Notes under the pieces: model-generated
Told to the model about the DNA's origin: nothing
The model's database searches: none
What the model saw: the letters and a program-made list of their open reading frames with translations, nothing else
Shown here: in pieces, positions 53,191 through 62,163 of the stretch
Position numbering within the stretch: the first letter of the stretch is position 1
Layout: each line of letters begins with the position of its first letter
Translations under genes and position numbers: made by a program
NCBI RefSeq assembly: GCF_900105125.1
Contig: NZ_LT629750.1
Span: 2,790,001 to 2,854,000, forward strand
Direction: 5' to 3'
Length of the DNA: 64,000 bases
From: Bradyrhizobium canariense
GTDB taxonomy: Bacteria; Pseudomonadota; Alphaproteobacteria; Rhizobiales; Xanthobacteraceae

Positions 53191-53220
53191 AATATTGAAA
53201 ACTATATTGTAAACAATATT
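53191..53220. promoter_or_regulatory. Palindromic operator candidate of the GntR regulator
   Basis: ATATTGT-AA-ACAATAT (53204-53219) is a perfect palindrome with the T.GT..AC.A layout of the FCD/FadR group. A second AATATTG half-site (53191-53197) pairs with CAATATT (53214-53220). The site is in the 168-bp region between the regulator and the ABC operon. Confidence 0.65.
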
Positions 53221-53305
53221 CAACGGGACTACGATCCCCGCCGAATAACAAAACGAGCGGACGAGCAGACTGAAGTCTGCGGCGGATCGCACAGGGGGAG
53301 ACGAT

Positions 53306-54562
53306 ATGAAAAAAGATCGCCAGCAATCCGTCCTCGGCCGCAAGAACAGCGCAAATCCAACTCTGTCGAAGCCGCAGAGCCGCCGCCAATTCCTTCTGAA
53401 GACAGGCGGCGTGCTTGCCGCCGGCGCATTCGGCGCGGTGCCATTGCGCGGCTGGGCCGCCGACCCCGTCAATATCGGCGCGCTTTATCCAACCACCGGA
53501 AGCATGGCGCAAATCGGCGTCGGCTGCGTCGCTGCGGCCAAACTCGCGGTCGAGATGATCAACGACGCCGGCGGCATCAAATCGCTCGGCGGCGCCAAAC
53601 TCAACCTGATCCTCTCCGACGTGCAGAGCGACACCACGGTCACCCGCACCGAAACCGACCGGCTGATTACCGGAAATAAATTGTCGGCGATCCATGGCTG
53701 CTTCGCCAGCGCGCTGACGCTGATCGCCAGCGAAGTGGCGGAACGCGCAAAGGTGCCGTTGCTTACCGGTTCGAGTTCAGATCAGCTCAACAAGGGACGG
53801 ACCTACACCTTCACGCCGTTTGCGCGCGCCTCGCAGTTTGCGCGGGCGCAGTTGCAGATGGCGAAACTCGTCAGCGACAAGCCGAAGGTCGCCGTGATCT
53901 TCGAGAATACCGCGTTCGGCACCTCGACCTCGAACGGGCTCAAGGAGCTGGCGCCCGCCGAGGGCGTCGAGATCGTCATGTTCGAGCCCTACTCTGCCGG
54001 GTTCACCGACGCGAGCCCGCTGATCAACAAGGTCAAATCGTCAGGCGCCAACGCCCTGTTCTCGGTTTCCTACCTCAACGACCTCATTCTGATCGTGCGG
54101 ACCGTCAAGCAGGTCGGCCTCGATATCGCGATCAACGGCGGCTCCGGCGGCTTCGTGATCCCGGATTTCTACAAGAATGTCGGCAAGCTCGCAGAAGGCT
54201 TGCAGGGTGTGGCGCACTGGAACCACGACATGGACGACAACGCCCAGAAGGTGAATGCCGAATACAAAAAGCGCACCGGCGATTTCCTGTTCGAATATGC
54301 CGGCGGCTTGGTCGCGCAGACCTTCATGATCGCCGACGCGCTGGAGCGTGCAGGCTCCCCCGATCCGCAAAAGGTTCGCGAAGCGCTGTCGACGCTCGAC
54401 GTTTCGTCGGGCTACGCGGCAATGGCGCCGGGCGGAAAGGTCAAATTCGGCCCCGACGGCAAGAACGTATATGGCCGCCCGGTCGGGGTGCAGTGGCAGA
54501 ACGGCGATCTGGCCAGCGTGTTTCCGAAGGAAGATGCCCGCGCACCGCTGCTGAAAACCTGA
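53306..54562 (+). CDS. Branched-chain amino acid-type ABC transporter, periplasmic binding protein
   Basis: 418 aa. Begins MKKDRQQSV with a GGGGGAG ribosome site. Twin-arginine signal SRRQFLLKTGGVLAAGAFGAVP, ending near WAADP. The receptor follows the LivK/Peripla_BP_6 pattern: NIGALYPTTGSMAQIGVGCVAAAKLAVEMINDAGGI and VRTVKQVGLDIAINGGSGGFVIPDFYKN. The ligand may be an amide or aromatic acid rather than an amino acid; this cannot be read. First gene of the operon; livH begins 15 bp later. Confidence 0.9.
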   Translation: MKKDRQQSVLGRKNSANPTLSKPQSRRQFLLKTGGVLAAGAFGAVPLRGWAADPVNIGALYPTTGSMAQIGVGCVAAAKLAVEMINDAGGIKSLGGAKLNLILSDVQSDTTVTRTETDRLITGNKLSAIHGCFASALTLIASEVAERAKVPLLTGSSSDQLNKGRTYTFTPFARASQFARAQLQMAKLVSDKPKVAVIFENTAFGTSTSNGLKELAPAEGVEIVMFEPYSAGFTDASPLINKVKSSGANALFSVSYLNDLILIVRTVKQVGLDIAINGGSGGFVIPDFYKNVGKLAEGLQGVAHWNHDMDDNAQKVNAEYKKRTGDFLFEYAGGLVAQTFMIADALERAGSPDPQKVREALSTLDVSSGYAAMAPGGKVKFGPDGKNVYGRPVGVQWQNGDLASVFPKEDARAPLLKT

Positions 54563-54577
54563 CGCCGGTCGGATCAG

Positions 54578-55447
54578 ATGTTGGAGACAGTGACCCAGGC
54601 CGTGATCAACGGCCTGCTCATCGGCGGCATCTACGCGCTCGTCAGCATCGGCGTCACGCTGATCTTCGGCGTGGTCAAGATCGTCAATTTCGCCCAGGGC
54701 GAATTCGTGATGATCGGGATGTATATCAGCTTCTTTCTCGCCACCTATTTCGGCATCGATCCGCTGGTATCGCTGGTCGTCACCATGCCGGTGCTGTTTT
54801 TGGCGGGCGTGCTGATCCAGCATTTTCTGATCCGCAGGGTGCTGGGGCCGAACGACATGCCCCAGATCTTCCTGACATTTGCCTTGTCGCTGCTGCTGCT
54901 GAACCTCGCGCTGATGTTGTTCAGCGCGAACTACCGCACCGTCCACACCTCCTATTCGGATGAAGCCTTCCATCTCGGCGGCCTTTATATCCCGGTGGCA
55001 AAACTCATTGCCTTTGTCGTCGCGATGATCCTGAGCGGAGCGCTCTGGGTGTTCCTGCACACCACCGATCTCGGCAAGGCGATGCGCGCCGCATCCCAGA
55101 ACCGGGACGTCGCTACATTGATGGGCATCAATCCCAACCGCGTGTTCTGCGTCGCGCTCGGCATCGCGCTGGCGCTGGCCGGCGCGGCAGGCTCGCTGCT
55201 GATGCCGTTCTACTCGGCCTACCCATTTGTCGGACAAGTCTTCGTGCTGATGGCGTTTGTCGCTGTGGTGCTGGGAACGCTTGGAAACGTCATGGGTGCG
55301 CTGATCGCCAGCCTGATGATGGGAGTAGCGGAGTCGCTCGGCATTCAATATGTCGGCGCCGATTCCGGATTGATCGTCGTGTTCGCCATGCTTCTTCTGA
55401 CGCTGGCCTTTAAGCCCAACGGTCTTGGCGGCGGGAGAGCGCGCTAG
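54578..55447 (+). CDS. livH: ABC transporter permease, LivH type
   Basis: 289 aa, about eight membrane helices. MLETVTQAVINGLLIGGIYALVSIGVTLIFGVVKIVNFAQGEFVMIGMYISF is the classic LivH opening; TDLGKAMRAASQNRDVATLMGINPNRV is the coupling (EAA-like) loop. The stop overlaps the livM GTG by one base (TAGTG), so translation is coupled. Confidence 0.93.
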   Translation: MLETVTQAVINGLLIGGIYALVSIGVTLIFGVVKIVNFAQGEFVMIGMYISFFLATYFGIDPLVSLVVTMPVLFLAGVLIQHFLIRRVLGPNDMPQIFLTFALSLLLLNLALMLFSANYRTVHTSYSDEAFHLGGLYIPVAKLIAFVVAMILSGALWVFLHTTDLGKAMRAASQNRDVATLMGINPNRVFCVALGIALALAGAAGSLLMPFYSAYPFVGQVFVLMAFVAVVLGTLGNVMGALIASLMMGVAESLGIQYVGADSGLIVVFAMLLLTLAFKPNGLGGGRAR

Positions 55448-56433
55448 TGCACAAAATCAGCAAATGGAGCGTGCTTTCGATCGCGGCGCTTGCCGCGGTT
55501 ATGATCGTGCTGCCGCAGGTGGTCACCAACGGTTTTGCGATCGACATCTTCATCCGCATCCTGCTGTTCTCCTTCATCGGGGTCGCCTGGAATCTGATGG
55601 GCGGGTACGCCAAGCAGTTGTCGCTGGGACACGCCGCCTATTTCGGACTGGGCGCCTACACCTCGACGATCATGCAGGTCGATTTCGGCATCTCGCCCTG
55701 GATCGGGATGGTCGCGGGCGGCGTGGTGGCGATGCTGGCGAGCCTGCCGATCGGCTGGCTGTGTTTCCGCCTGCGCGGCCCTTATTTCACCATCGCCACC
55801 ATCGCGACCGCGCAAGCGTTGATGCTGATCTTCCTGAAATTTCGCGACTTCGCCTGGGGCGCCGAAGGCACGACCATTCCAAATCTCGGCAACGCACCGC
55901 TGATGATGCAGTTCGACGCAAAATCCTCTTACTATTACGTCGTGCTCGGACTGCTCGCCTTCGGGCTCGCGATCACCTACCGGATCGAAAACTCCTGGAT
56001 GGGTTATTATCTCGTCGCCATCGGCGAGGATGAAGACGCTGCCGAAGCCATCGGCGTCAACGCGCCGAGCATGAAGCGCAACATCTACATGATCAGCGCC
56101 TTCCTCACCGCGCTGGCCGGCACGTTTTATACCCAATACATCTACTTCATCGATCCCGCGACCGCCTTCAGTTTCAATATCTCGATCGAGGCCGCGCTGG
56201 TGTCGATCGTCGGCGGCATCGGAACGTTATGGGGACCGGTGATCGGAACCATCTTATTGGAGACGACATCCACGCTGTTGCAAAGCTGGCTCGGCAGCTC
56301 GATCGCCGGTCTGCAACTAACCGTCTACAGCCTGATCCTGATGGCCGTCATTCTGTGGCGGCCGACCGGGTTGATCGGAGTCGTGACCGACGCCTATCAG
56401 CGCTATGTCCACCGCCGTCCGGCGCGAGCGTAG
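55447..56433 (+). CDS. livM: ABC transporter permease, LivM type
   Basis: 328 aa, GTG start overlapping the livH stop. Membrane protein with GVAWNLMGGYAKQLSLGHAAYFGLGAYTSTIM and the coupling loop IGEDEDAAEAIGVNAPSMKRNIYMISAFLTALAGTFYTQY. It forms the translocation pathway with LivH. Confidence 0.93.
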   Translation: MHKISKWSVLSIAALAAVMIVLPQVVTNGFAIDIFIRILLFSFIGVAWNLMGGYAKQLSLGHAAYFGLGAYTSTIMQVDFGISPWIGMVAGGVVAMLASLPIGWLCFRLRGPYFTIATIATAQALMLIFLKFRDFAWGAEGTTIPNLGNAPLMMQFDAKSSYYYVVLGLLAFGLAITYRIENSWMGYYLVAIGEDEDAAEAIGVNAPSMKRNIYMISAFLTALAGTFYTQYIYFIDPATAFSFNISIEAALVSIVGGIGTLWGPVIGTILLETTSTLLQSWLGSSIAGLQLTVYSLILMAVILWRPTGLIGVVTDAYQRYVHRRPARA

Positions 56434-56442
56434 GCGACAGCC

Positions 56443-57186
56443 ATGGCAGACGCGCTAATTATCCGTGGATTGAGCAAACGCTTCGGCGGCCTGCGCGCCG
56501 TGCAGGACGTCAGTTTTTCGGTGAAGGAAAACGAGACCGTCGCACTGATCGGACCGAACGGCGCCGGCAAGACCACGAGCTTTCATCTGATCACCGGCTT
56601 TCATCGGCCCGACTCAGGCTCGGTGATGGCCTATGGCCGCGAGATCGTCGGCCTGAAACCTCATGATATCTGCGCGCACGGCCTGGCGCGAACGTTTCAG
56701 GTCGCAAAGCCGTTTGGCGCCATGACCGTGCTCGCCAACGTCATGACCGGCGCTTTCCTGCGCGACAAGAACGCCACTGTCGCGCGTGAGAAGGCCCGCG
56801 AAGTGATCGAGTTCGTCGGCCTCGCGGCCAAGGAGAACACGCCGGCGAAGGATCTGACCACGATCGATCAGCGCCGGCTTGAAATGGCGCGGGCGCTGGC
56901 CACCCAGCCGCGGCTGCTGCTGCTCGACGAGGTGATGGCCGGGCTAAATCCATCCGAGATCGACCAGGCGGTCGGCCTGATTGGAAAGCTCTCCCAGCGC
57001 GGGCTTACCATCGTCATCGTCGAACACGTGATGCGCGCCATCATGGCGGTTGCCCGTCACATCGTGGTGCTCGATCACGGGCAGAAGATCGCCGAAGGCT
57101 CCCCTAAGGAGATCGTGGAAAATCCGGAGGTGGTCCGCGCCTATTTGGGCTCCTATGTGCATCCACCGACCGCGGGAGAGAGCTAG
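56443..57186 (+). CDS. livG: ABC transporter ATP-binding protein, LivG type
   Basis: 247 aa. Walker A GPNGAGKTT (residues 37-45), Walker B LLLLDEVMAGLNPSE, switch His in IVIVEHVMRAIM. The ABC signature is degenerate: LTTIDQ at 139-144 instead of LSxGQ, with RRLEMARAL after it. In a LivG/LivF dimer this signature would complete the LivF Walker A site. The stop overlaps the livF GTG (TAGTG). Confidence 0.93.
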   Translation: MADALIIRGLSKRFGGLRAVQDVSFSVKENETVALIGPNGAGKTTSFHLITGFHRPDSGSVMAYGREIVGLKPHDICAHGLARTFQVAKPFGAMTVLANVMTGAFLRDKNATVAREKAREVIEFVGLAAKENTPAKDLTTIDQRRLEMARALATQPRLLLLDEVMAGLNPSEIDQAVGLIGKLSQRGLTIVIVEHVMRAIMAVARHIVVLDHGQKIAEGSPKEIVENPEVVRAYLGSYVHPPTAGES

Positions 57187-57890
57187 TGCTCCAATTATCA
57201 GGCGTGAGCGCAAGCTACGGGTCGGTGCCGGCGATCCACAATGTCAGCATCGAGATCGGCGAAGGTGAAGCTGTCGGCCTGTTGGGCGCCAACGGTGCCG
57301 GCAAAAGCACAACCCTGCGCGCAGTCTCCGGCCTCGTGAAAATGACATCGGGCATGGTGACGTTTGCCGGCGTCAATCTCGCGTCGCTTCCGCCGCATAA
57401 AATTCCGGAATTGGGGATCGCCCATGTGCCGGAAGGCCGCCAGGTTTTCCCTGACATGACCGTGCAGGAAAATCTCGAGATCGGCTCCTACGTGCCGAAG
57501 GCGAAAGCGGAACGCAGCCGTACCCTTGAGCTGGTCTATGGCATCTTTCCGCGATTGGCCGACCGCAAGAAGCAACTGGCGGGCACCATGAGCGGCGGCG
57601 AGTAGCAGATGCTCGCGGTCGGCCGCGGCCTGATGCTGAAGCCGCGGCTTTTGATGCTTGACGAACCCTCGTTGGGCCTGGCCCCCGTCATGACCGATGT
57701 GACCTTCGAGAAGATCGGCGAAATCCACAAGATGGGCACCGCCATCTTGTTGGTCGAGCAGAATGTCAGCCGCGCGCTGTCGCTGGTTCAGCGCGCCTAC
57801 GTGCTGGAAAGCGGCAATGTGATCATGCAGGGCACCAGCGCCGAACTCGCCAACAACAAGCAGGTACAGGCGGCGTATCTGGGGATCTAG
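57186..57890 (+). pseudogene. livF: LivF-type ATP-binding protein interrupted by an in-frame amber codon
   Basis: GTG at 57186. The 234-codon frame has the length of an intact LivF: Walker A GANGAGKST (34-42), IAHVPEGRQVFPDMTVQENLEIGSY, MSGGE, then TAG at 57603-57605, then Q-MLAVGRGLMLKPRLLMLDEPSLGLAP and AILLVEQNVSRAL in the same frame. The amber replaces the Gln of SGGEQQ, one C-to-T change from CAG. Halves: 139 aa (57186-57605) and from ATG 57609 onward 93 aa. The rest of the coding sequence looks intact, so this is a recent mutation, a readthrough case or a sequencing error. No other livF copy is seen in the window. Confidence 0.85.
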
Positions 57891-57903
57891 CGAAACACTC
57901 CGT

Positions 57904-57984
57904 CGTCATTGCGAGGAGCGAAGCGACGAAGCAATCCAGAATCTTCAACTTGGCTCTGGATTGCTTCGCTGCGCTCGCAATGAC
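57904..57984. repeat. Palindromic intergenic repeat (gtcattgcgagg...gcaatgac type)
   Basis: gtcattgcgaggagcg ... gctgcgctcgcaatgac, containing gaagcaatccaga / tctggattgcttc as the inner stem. It starts 14 bp after livF. Confidence 0.8.
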
Positions 57985-58001
57985 GGCCGCTAGCCTCGAT
58001 C

Positions 58002-58577
58002 CAAATTTTCAAACAGCCGAGAAAAAGATGCGCGTCCGCGATCCCACGGCGCGATGCGCCCGGGTTGTGCAGGAATCATCCGCCCGGAGGGCGTGGGGAA
58101 TGCCGGGTGCCCGCCGCACCCGCAGCCTCGTGTGTAAAAGTGAGATGGCACACGAGTTAGTCACCACGAGTCCACCGGGTTCACCCGGCATTCCCGCACG
58201 CAATGGTTTTAACGGTTTCCTTCGCGCTCTCCCCGGTGATCGGGCTTTCTTGTCACCGTCGTCCAGCGGATGAAGGTTTTGTCAGAGCCCGGTCGGGCCG
58301 ACTTCGCCTCCGCTGAACTTGACGCCGGCGTCGAGGCGTCAGGACCACACGACTTCGCCGTCCGCAGCAACATCTGTCGTCTGCGCGCCGTTGACCGCTC
58401 ACGGGAAACCCGCCCTACGATCACGTCACACGCCCGACGCTGCCGCGTCCACCGCATCCCGCCCCGCGTCCGTGACGATCGCGATACGCCCCTGTTTGGG
58501 GCGGGACAGATTCGGCTTACAGCTGTTTCTAGCAGGCAAGGAAGCGAAATAATTTCGAAAACAGAACTGGACAGCAG
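58002..58577 (+). repeat. Long interspersed repeat, copy B (~576 bp)
   Basis: Opposite orientation to copy A at 39178-39767, similar along its length with a 68-bp identical block at 58148-58215. It fills most of the 895-bp gap between livF and the alkylsulfatase. No gene is credible inside it. Confidence 0.85.
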
Positions 58578-58597
58578 AATCACTGGAGCGAGCAGCG

Positions 58598-58673
58598 TAG
58601 CCCGGATGAGCCAAGCGATATCCGGGGCGGCATCGCATTCGCTCCCGGATATCGCTTCGCTCATCCGGGCTAC
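58598..58673. repeat. Palindromic intergenic repeat (gtagcccggatgag...ctcatccgggctac type)
   Basis: gtagcccggatgagc / gctcatccgggctac inverted ends enclosing gcgatatccggg / cccggatatcgc. Adjacent to copy B. Confidence 0.8.
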
Positions 58674-58685
58674 GATATCTTCACC

Positions 58686-58769
58686 GTCGTTGCGAGCGCA
58701 GCGAAGCAATCCATCTCATCACAGAAGGAAAGAATGGATTGCTTCGTCGCTCCGCTCCTCGCAATGACG
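58686..58769. repeat. Palindromic intergenic repeat (cgttgcgagcg...gcaatgac type)
   Basis: gtcgttgcgagcgcagcgaagcaatcc ... ggattgcttcgtcgctccgctcctcgcaatgac, same family as 57904. Ends just before the alkylsulfatase stop. Confidence 0.75.
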
Positions 58770-58785
58770 TTGGACTGCTTTTCGC

Positions 58786-60732
58786 TTACGCCACCGCCGT
58801 CCGCTTCGGCTCGACGATCTCGAACATGCGCGGGAATTCATCCATCAGCATCATCAGCTCGCCAAGCCGCATCGGATTGCCGGCGAACTTGATCTTGCCG
58901 GCTGCCACGGCTTCCGGAAAGGTCGTCTGCTTCGCGATCACTTCGTCGAGCGTGCTGCGCGGCAGGGTGAAGCTGGCGTCTGCCGCGGATGCCTGCGCGC
59001 CCGCGACATAGGTCAGCGCGCAGTTCTCGAGGTTGAGAACAAAATTCTCGTTGGTGTCGGTAAAACTCCAGTTGAGCACGATGCGCTTGCCTTCGGCCTT
59101 GGGGCCGTTGAGCCGGACGCCGAGCACGTCCCATAGCTGCTCGGTGCGCAAGGCCGCTAGCGTCTCGCGCGGCATTGGCGGCCGCGGCGGCGCTTTCGGC
59201 ATGCCCTGCCGCAATTCCTGCGCCCCGAACAGATAGGCGTTGCGCCAGGTCGCGCTCTCGGCGGAATAGCCGAGCTGCTCGAAAGTATCGGCGAGCATGG
59301 CGCGGGCGCGCTGGTTGTCGGGCTCGGCAAACACCAGATGGCTTACCGCCTGCGCCACGAAACGGAATTCGCCCTTCGCAAAATCCTTGGCGGCGCGATC
59401 GAGGATCGCGTCCGCGCCGCCCATGTATTCGACATATTTGCGGCCGGACTCAACCGGCGGCAGCGGATCGAGATTGACCGGATTGGCGTCGTACCAGCCG
59501 AGATATTTCTGGTAGATCGCCTTCACATTATGCCGGATATGGCCGTAGTAACCGCGCCCGTGCCACGCACCGTCGAGGCTCGCCGGAAGCTTGATGGTCT
59601 CGGCGATTTCGGGGGCCGTGAGCCCGTGATTCATCAGGCGGATGGTCTGGTCATGCGCAAACTTATAGAGATCGCGCTGCTGGCGGATCATGGTGTCGAT
59701 CCGCTCCTGGCCCCAGACCGGCCAGTGATGCTGGCCGCACATGGCGTCGGCCTTGCCACCCCACATCTGCAACGCTTCGCCAAGATATTTCGACCAGGCG
59801 AGCGCATCACGCACGTCGGCACCGCGGAACGGCAACAGATTGTGGAAATTGTGGGTGCAGTTTTCCGCCAGGTTCAACAGCTTGTAGCGCGGAATGAAGA
59901 AATGCATTTCCGCCGGCGCTTCACTGTTCGGCGCCATCTGAAATTCGAACTCCAGCCCGTCGATGGTTCGCTTGTCTCCGGTCGCGATGATCAGATCGGT
60001 CGGACGCAACAGCGCGACCGAGCCTGCCGCCATCGATTTGCCAAGTCCGCAATCGACCTGCCCGCGCGGCCCCTTCGCCAGGAACGGCCCGAACTGATAT
60101 TGCGCGCGCCGCAGCATCGCCGGCCCCGCGATGATGTTTTCCGAAACGGCGTGCTCCATGAAAAGATTGGGCGCGATGATCGGGACGCTTCCGCTCGCCA
60201 GCGTTTCGTCGTCCAGCACACCGCGCGCCCCGCCCCAATGATCGGTATGGGTGTGGGTGAAGATGACAGCGGTGACCGGCCGCTTGCCGCGGTGCTGGAA
60301 ATAAAGCTCCATCGCGGCGCGCGCGCCTTCGATCGAGGTCAGCGTATCCACCACGATCACGCCACGATCGCCCTCGATCAGCGTCATGTTGGCGATGTCG
60401 AGGCCGCGGATCTGGTAGACGCCGGGCACTACCTCGAACAGGCCGTGATGCATGTTGAGGCGCGACTGCCGCCACAGGCTCGGGTCGACCGTCGTGGGCG
60501 CGTCCGCGGCGGCGAGAAAGCCATAGGGTTCAAGGCTCCAGACCACCCTGCCCTGCGCCGACATAATCTTCGCATTCTCAATCGTGCCCAGAAAGCCGCG
60601 CGCCGCCTCGTCGAAATCGCGCGTATCCGAAAACGGCAGCGCTTTCAGAGTCGCGGCGTGCTGCGCGACAACCGATGCCGAGGCTTCCTTGGGGGTTTCC
60701 TTGGGGGCTTCGTTGTTGGCTGTCTCGGTCAT
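58786..60732 (-). CDS. Alkylsulfatase-type metallo-beta-lactamase fold hydrolase
   Basis: 648 aa from ATG 60730-60732 (MTETANNEAPKETPKE). The N-terminal MBL domain has THTHTDHWGG (His160, His162, Asp164, His165), the two-zinc site of SdsA1/BDS1-type sulfatases. The central helical dimerisation domain and the C-terminal SCP2-like domain (LNWSFTDTNENFVLNLENCALTY) are both present. The enzyme may cleave sulfate from primary or secondary alkyl sulfates, or another ester. No signal peptide with this start, unlike Pseudomonas SdsA1. Not in an operon with the neighbouring Liv genes. Confidence 0.85.
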   Translation of the reverse strand: MTETANNEAPKETPKEASASVVAQHAATLKALPFSDTRDFDEAARGFLGTIENAKIMSAQGRVVWSLEPYGFLAAADAPTTVDPSLWRQSRLNMHHGLFEVVPGVYQIRGLDIANMTLIEGDRGVIVVDTLTSIEGARAAMELYFQHRGKRPVTAVIFTHTHTDHWGGARGVLDDETLASGSVPIIAPNLFMEHAVSENIIAGPAMLRRAQYQFGPFLAKGPRGQVDCGLGKSMAAGSVALLRPTDLIIATGDKRTIDGLEFEFQMAPNSEAPAEMHFFIPRYKLLNLAENCTHNFHNLLPFRGADVRDALAWSKYLGEALQMWGGKADAMCGQHHWPVWGQERIDTMIRQQRDLYKFAHDQTIRLMNHGLTAPEIAETIKLPASLDGAWHGRGYYGHIRHNVKAIYQKYLGWYDANPVNLDPLPPVESGRKYVEYMGGADAILDRAAKDFAKGEFRFVAQAVSHLVFAEPDNQRARAMLADTFEQLGYSAESATWRNAYLFGAQELRQGMPKAPPRPPMPRETLAALRTEQLWDVLGVRLNGPKAEGKRIVLNWSFTDTNENFVLNLENCALTYVAGAQASAADASFTLPRSTLDEVIAKQTTFPEAVAAGKIKFAGNPMRLGELMMLMDEFPRMFEIVEPKRTAVA

Positions 60733-60778
60733 GTCATTGTCCTCCCTCGTCCATCTACGCTTGAAATGAGTTTCTCTG

Positions 60779-60818
60779 TCGTCATGGCCGGGCATGACCC
60801 GGACATGACGAACTCCAA
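60779..60818. repeat. Short palindromic intergenic repeat remnant
   Basis: gtcgtcatggccgggcatgacccggacatgac, a fragment like the 16198 element, between the alkylsulfatase and acyl-CoA dehydrogenase genes. Confidence 0.5.
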
Positions 60819-60820
60819 GG

Positions 60821-62101
60821 TCATGACGGATGCGCCGCGAGATAGGGCGAGCTTTCGACCGACCACGAAGGCATCGGCTCCATGCGGAATATCTGCCGCA
60901 GGTGCACCTCGTCCGGACCATCGCCGATCCGGAGCAAGCGTCCCCAGGCCAGCGCCTGATGGATCGGCGTATCATCCGATCCGCCCATGGCGCCGAACAC
61001 CTGCATGGCGCGGTCGGCGATCCGCTGCAGCATCGCGGGCACCGCGACCTTGATCAGCGACACGTCGCGCCAATTCTTTATGGAAGAACTTGTCTTTATG
61101 GAAGAACTTGCGCCATGATGGCCGCTCTGATCCAGCCGCCACGCGCAGCGATAGGCGAGCAAGCGCGCCTGCTCCAGCTCGACACGGGATTCGGCAATCC
61201 AGCGTTGTATGGTGTCATATTGAATCACGGTGCGGCCGAACGCCGAGCGTTCCGCCGACCGCACCATCATCAATTCGATCAGGAGCTCGCACAGCCCGAT
61301 CGAGCGCATGCAATGATGGATCCGCGCGGGTCCGAGCCTGACCTGGGAGACCTTGAAGCCTTCGCCCTCTCCGCCAAGCAGGTTCGCTCTGGGCACGCGG
61401 ACATTGTCAAAGGCGAGTTCGCCGATCGGCGCCACGTGATCCTCGCAGCCCATCCAGCGCAGCGACCGAACCAGGCGGACGCCCGGCGAGTCCATCGGCA
61501 CGATGATGCAGGAATGGCGACGGGTTCGCTCCGCGTCCGGGTCGGTCACACCCAACACGATCAGGAAACTGCATCGCGGATGCGCCGCGCCGGTGATGAA
61601 CCATTTACGCCCGGTGATGATGTAGTCATCACCGTCGCGGATCATTCTGGTCGCGATATTGGTGGCGTCCGACGACGCGACATCAGGTTCGGTCATCCCG
61701 AATGCCGAACGGGTCTTGGCCTCGAGCAGCGGCCGCAGCCAGCGTTGCTTCTGTTCAGATGTCGCGCAGTTCTGCAGCGCGATCATGTTGGGGACATCGG
61801 GCGCCTGACAGTTGAAGACTTCAGAAGCCCAGAACAGCCGCCCCATGATCTCGGCCAGCGGCGCGTATTCAAGGTTTGAAAGACGGGTCCCCGGCTCGTC
61901 GGCCGCAAGTTCGGGCAGACCGAGATTCCACAATCCCGCCGCCCGCGCCTTCTGTTGCAGATCGCCCATGAAAGGCGGCGCTTCGCGATGGTTCGCAACG
62001 TGGTCGACCCAGGCGCGGTGACGGGGGAGCACCTCCTGATCGAAAAACGTCTGCAGCTTCTTGCGCCACTGTTCCGACCGGCCGGAAAGCTCGAAATCCA
62101 T
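60821..62101 (-). CDS. Acyl-CoA dehydrogenase family protein with in-frame tandem duplication
   Basis: 426 aa from ATG 62099-62101 (MDFELSGRSEQWRKKLQTF). FAD/acyl-CoA motifs: FGMTEPDVASSDATNIATRM, ITGRKWFITGAAHPRC, GEGFKVSQVRLGPARIHHCMRSIGLCELL and IADRAMQVFGAMGG. It removes hydrogens from an acyl-CoA, passing electrons to ETF. At 61075-61110 an 18-bp unit is present twice in tandem, giving SSSIKT/SSSIKN (about residues 331-342) before the DRAMQVFGAMGG helix. It is divergent from an IclR regulator. Confidence 0.88.
   Translation of the reverse strand: MDFELSGRSEQWRKKLQTFFDQEVLPRHRAWVDHVANHREAPPFMGDLQQKARAAGLWNLGLPELAADEPGTRLSNLEYAPLAEIMGRLFWASEVFNCQAPDVPNMIALQNCATSEQKQRWLRPLLEAKTRSAFGMTEPDVASSDATNIATRMIRDGDDYIITGRKWFITGAAHPRCSFLIVLGVTDPDAERTRRHSCIIVPMDSPGVRLVRSLRWMGCEDHVAPIGELAFDNVRVPRANLLGGEGEGFKVSQVRLGPARIHHCMRSIGLCELLIELMMVRSAERSAFGRTVIQYDTIQRWIAESRVELEQARLLAYRCAWRLDQSGHHGASSSIKTSSSIKNWRDVSLIKVAVPAMLQRIADRAMQVFGAMGGSDDTPIHQALAWGRLLRIGDGPDEVHLRQIFRMEPMPSWSVESSPYLAAHPS
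61075..61110. repeat. Exact 18-bp tandem duplication inside the acyl-CoA dehydrogenase gene
   Basis: tctttatggaagaacttg occurs twice head-to-tail (61075-61092 and 61093-61110). The frame is kept, adding six residues. Confidence 0.9.
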
Positions 62102-62163
62102 GATGTCTCCCCGCTGATGGAGCGACATCTAAACGCATATTAGAACGGATGGCAAATATGTTT

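Noticed and set aside
54041..55348. 435-codon minus-strand ORF opposite the binding-protein and livH genes
   Set aside because: Shadow of well-conserved ABC genes; Gln/His/Asp-rich without any domain.
58009..58709. Several ORFs of 60-170 codons on both strands downstream of livF
   Set aside because: All are within long repeat copy B and the palindromic elements next to it; no ribosome site or protein motif.
2584..58769. Dispersed palindromic elements considered as a CRISPR array
   Set aside because: They are scattered singly between genes, not regularly spaced with unique spacers, and no cas gene is present.
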